DNA of 64,000 nt from Marisa cornuarietis (Eukaryota; Mollusca; Gastropoda; Architaenioglossa; Ampullariidae). The notes below the pieces were generated by a model, which saw only the letters and a list, made by a program, of their open reading frames with translations, had not been told where the DNA came from and searched no databases. Below are positions 61,001 through 64,000 of the stretch, one piece after another. The stretch is taken from positions 2,560,001-2,624,000 of the forward strand of contig SMMW01000565.1 in NCBI GenBank assembly GCA_004794655.1. Reading direction: 5' to 3'. Made by a program: the position numbers and the translations under genes. Positions within the stretch are counted from its first letter, which is position 1. Every line of letters begins with the position of its first letter.

Positions 61001-64000
61001 TTACTTTGGAGGAAGAGCATCCTTAGGATTTGCAATGTCAGGCCTTTATATCTGTGTTTTGTGGATGGTACAGTTGTGGTTCTTTTCTATCTTTTTAATC
61101 TATTTTTCTGTCTGTTTTTCTTTATTTCTATATTTTTTTCTATCCGTGAGTTAGTATTAGAGTTGCTCTATCATTTGCCAGTGACTAATTATAGACTGTT
61201 CCATAGCTTTTTTTTTTTTTTTGCAAAGCATGTTTTGGATCATACTGTCTGTTAGCATCTAAAAGAACAGTGTCCATGTCAGTATTCTGTTAAATGTTAT
61301 ATTTAAAGCTAAGAAATTTAATAGGAATAATTCAGACAATCGCAACAGTGTATTTTAGTCAGCCATCTATTTGGCTAATCTGTTGTAGACATAGCTGGAG
61401 TGGGTTTTATTTCAGTCACAGTGCAAGTGCATCACAGTAGGCTTGGCTGTTCAATATCTGAGAAGATTATGATAAAGCTTATTCCTCTTAGTGGTGCTTC
61501 TGGTTTTCACCAACATATTAAACTTGGGCAAGAACTGTGAATCCTAAAGGAGCAGTCATGGCAGTTCTGGTTATTATTGTCTTAAATGGCTAATTGCATA
61601 GATGGGATTCTGTAGTGAGTAAATGGTTCTCACCACAGATGGGATTCTACCTTATGTGAATGGCCCTCACGAAACATTCTATAGTATGTGAAGAGCCTTA
61701 ACATGCTTTGGGCTCAACAGCATGGGAATGACCTCCATACATGGGATTCTACAGTATGCAAAGGACCTCACCATAAATAGGGTTCAACAGTATGTGAATG
61801 GCCCTCACCTTATAGATCTCTTGGGAGATTCATCAAGCTGTTCTTTGTCTTCCTTTTTTTTCATAAAGACTTTGGACATCTGGTTCTTAGTCTGTAAATA
61901 TATCTGTATAAGCAGTGGTTTAAAAAAGGATTTCATAAGCTGTCAAAAATTTTTATGTAATTTTTATTGTGTGACCTTCACCTGTGTTAAGCAGATAAGC
62001 TGAAAACAGCTATGCACAAATCTGTAGTCTGAGCCTTGTTCAAATTGTGATTTATGTTTTTTACTAGTTGGGATACCTAGTTTCATGTGGGAGGATTTCT
62101 GCCACTAACCATTCCAACTGTGATGCTACTGTCAGCATTTACTCTATTGCTTCATTTGACTCCAAGCTTATTCATGTGCGGCATCAGTCTAACAAAATAG
62201 CTAAACACTTCATCTCTTTCCGAATGTGACTGCTCATCTTTGGCAACGGGTCCACAACATTTTGCATGGAAATGCCAAGCAGCTTGCTCACTTTCTGCTC
62301 CCTGTCTCTCTGTCATTCACTATCCTCCTTCTGTCTCTTTGCTTTCTGTCATTGATACTGTCTCAAGTGAGGATGCTGTGCACATTGTTCTGCTTGGTAT
62401 ACAGATGTAACAGCTTCTTCTCCTTAGTATTATTTCATGCGGAGCCACTGGTTACATATTTGAGCAGAGAAAATAGATAACAAAAATAAACATTCTCAAG
62501 GGTAACTTACACCAACCAGTCATGGTCAACAACTGAGCCATAATTAAAATGAATATTCTTGCCAGATTTGGTGAGGATCAGACAAACAGCATGGATTTGA
62601 TTTGTCAAATGCTGCCCCCCCCTCCACACACATCACCACACTCTATAAGGTTCTGTAACTTTATTCTGAGGTGTACTACAAGACTTTCATGATGAACAGA
62701 TATCTGAGAAGGTACATGCACTTTTTCAAAGATGGCCATTTAAAAAAGAAGTCTGATTTAAATAGCACTGTTGTAAATTTCTATTCAGGATTCAGTAATT
62801 TTACCCATACAGTGTATATTTCAGTCTCACTTTCTTCAGATAAATACTTTGATGCATTATCGCCAAAACTATGAAAAGATTGATGTTTACAAAGATATAT
62901 AGAAAACACATCAGTTGTCACTACACCTAATTTCTTGCTAGTTTGCTTTGCATCAGTGTTATAAATGAATTTATTTAGGCTTCTTTGGTTCAAGGAGTTT
63001 ACTACCTATTTTGGTCACCTGCATTGTTCATTTGTCAGTCATTTTTGTACTGTTGACTGTTTGATTGTCTGTTCATTGTGTCTTTTATTCAAAATGGCCA
63101 GTATTGTTTTTGTCAGGAGAACCTCAAATCCTGAAGGAATTAATGGATAAAAGAGGAAGAACTGTCTGATTTTCATGTCATCAGCTCTATGGTCATGCAC
63201 TGACATGCATGTTAAGGGCAGCATAGATCTTAAATAACCAGCCAAACATGTCTTCCCAAATCCTTTAATTAAATGCTATCAGTTCCTGATCATTTTCTTG
63301 TCATTTTTGCAGAAAAGATTGTTAGTGTTTATGAAAAGTAAAGAAGGTAACAAAATTATCGAAGTTGGAACCAGAACAATTGAGATGTTGAGCTCAGAAG
63401 CTGCCATAAAAGTTACTTCCTGTCAAGATCAAAGTGGTTGGTGCACAGGTTGATGGTCTTCTTTGTTAACAATTCCATCATATGAAAGATTGTACGATGC
63501 TGTTGTAGGCAGGAGGAAAGAAAGGAATGCTTGGGGCATCTTTAGACATCAGTGATGATAGTAATGGAAGTCTTAAATTTAATTTTCATTCCTTCTCTTT
63601 TAAGAATATTTTTAACTAGAATTTTTTAGACTTCCATCTACTCGTCATCTTGCCAACCCCTACTTCTTTGCCGCACATTGTGGCAGAACAGATTTTCCCC
63701 AAAGTACTCTTCCCACCCTCCTGGTTATGGATCTTGTACCCTCACCTCTCACTTAACATTAGTGTTGGATGAATGGTGGTAAGATAAATAGCCAGGACTT
63801 TAAACTTCTTGGTAGAATTGATCATACTCTTTTTCAGTTACTTTTGGAAAGAACAGATGTTAATATTTTGAGCAATGAAACTCACATGCAAATATTATTT
63901 AGGAAATTGTGTAGAATTAATTGACACCGAATGTGTAAAAATGAATTATACCTGCCTGTTTTAGTGCTGTACACCAAATTGTGTACTTCTAAATGAACAA
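58045..64000. other. 3' UTR and downstream region of the zinc-finger gene; no further gene recognised
   Basis: After the TAG at 58042-58044 the nearest polyadenylation-like word is ATTAAA at about 58194. AATAAA words occur at 59602 and near 62483. Nearly 6 kb holds no conserved exon. It may be a long 3' UTR, which would fit the absence of any mobile element in the first 3 kb, but this is inference. A 35-bp minisatellite lies at 61597-61812. Confidence 0.45.
61597..61812 (+). repeat. ~35-bp degenerate minisatellite, about six copies
   Basis: Units of the type ATGGGATTCTACAGTATGTG followed by AATGGCCCTCACC repeat head to tail. Frequent variants include GGGTTCAACAG and CATTCTATAG in the first half and AAGAGCCTTAAC in the second. 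Confidence 0.85.

Noticed and set aside
1..64000. CRISPR arrays, operons, bacterial-type promoters or riboswitches
   Set aside because: The window is intron-bearing animal DNA; the only regularly spaced repeats are the minisatellite and the hairpin array described.

Overview
The window looks like nuclear DNA of an invertebrate metazoan, probably a lophotrochozoan and most likely a gastropod mollusc. It is AT-rich, its genes are split into many short exons with GT-AG (and some GC-AG) introns, and it is crowded with degenerate non-LTR retrotransposons of several clades plus a DIRS-like element and TIR elements. The species call is inference from this texture; no species-diagnostic sequence was recognised.

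Three conserved multi-exon genes can be assembled by splice phase. (1) 11320-19413, plus strand: a WD-repeat/SOCS-box protein of the WSB1/WSB2 family. Seven exons join in frame and the last carries the SOCS box; the first coding exon was not found. (2) 44556-37262, minus strand: a phospholipase B-like (PLBD, lysosomal Ntn-hydrolase) gene. Eleven exons give a complete 569-residue frame, and two of its introns use GC rather than GT donors. (3) 47635-58044, plus strand: a nine-finger C2H2 zinc-finger protein of 668 residues in five coding exons, probably with an untranslated first exon near 46200-46359. PLBD and the zinc-finger gene are divergent, with start codons about 3.1 kb apart. Two short cysteine-containing secreted-peptide candidates (2144-2431 and 31285-31533) are weaker calls.

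Much of the rest is mobile DNA. 5092-9436 is a 4.3-kb element with inverted termini built from short tandem repeats and flanked by a 9-bp direct repeat. It contains a three-copy hairpin/G-rich array and a 5'-truncated L1/Tx1-like LINE, a layout that recalls the Xenopus Tx1 composite elements. 9730-9828 is a 99-bp MITE with a 5-bp target duplication. 19775-23177 is an I-clade LINE with an RNase H domain. 28970-29850 and 30740-31190 are CR1/L2- or Rex-like LINE ends. 33140-36365 is an RTE LINE interrupted by a tRNA-derived SINE. 48825-51560, in zinc-finger intron 1, is a DIRS-like tyrosine-recombinase retroelement with inverted termini and an internal complementary region. 54201-56137, in zinc-finger intron 4, is an internally deleted RTE copy with a 12-bp target duplication, and it supplies the empty site for the SINE in the first RTE copy.

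The stretches 127-1965, 2501-5091, 9834-11319, 23178-28524, 31851-32690, 44557-46199 and 58045-64000 hold no gene that I can support, apart from the small repeats noted. No tRNA gene, rRNA gene or CRISPR array was seen.
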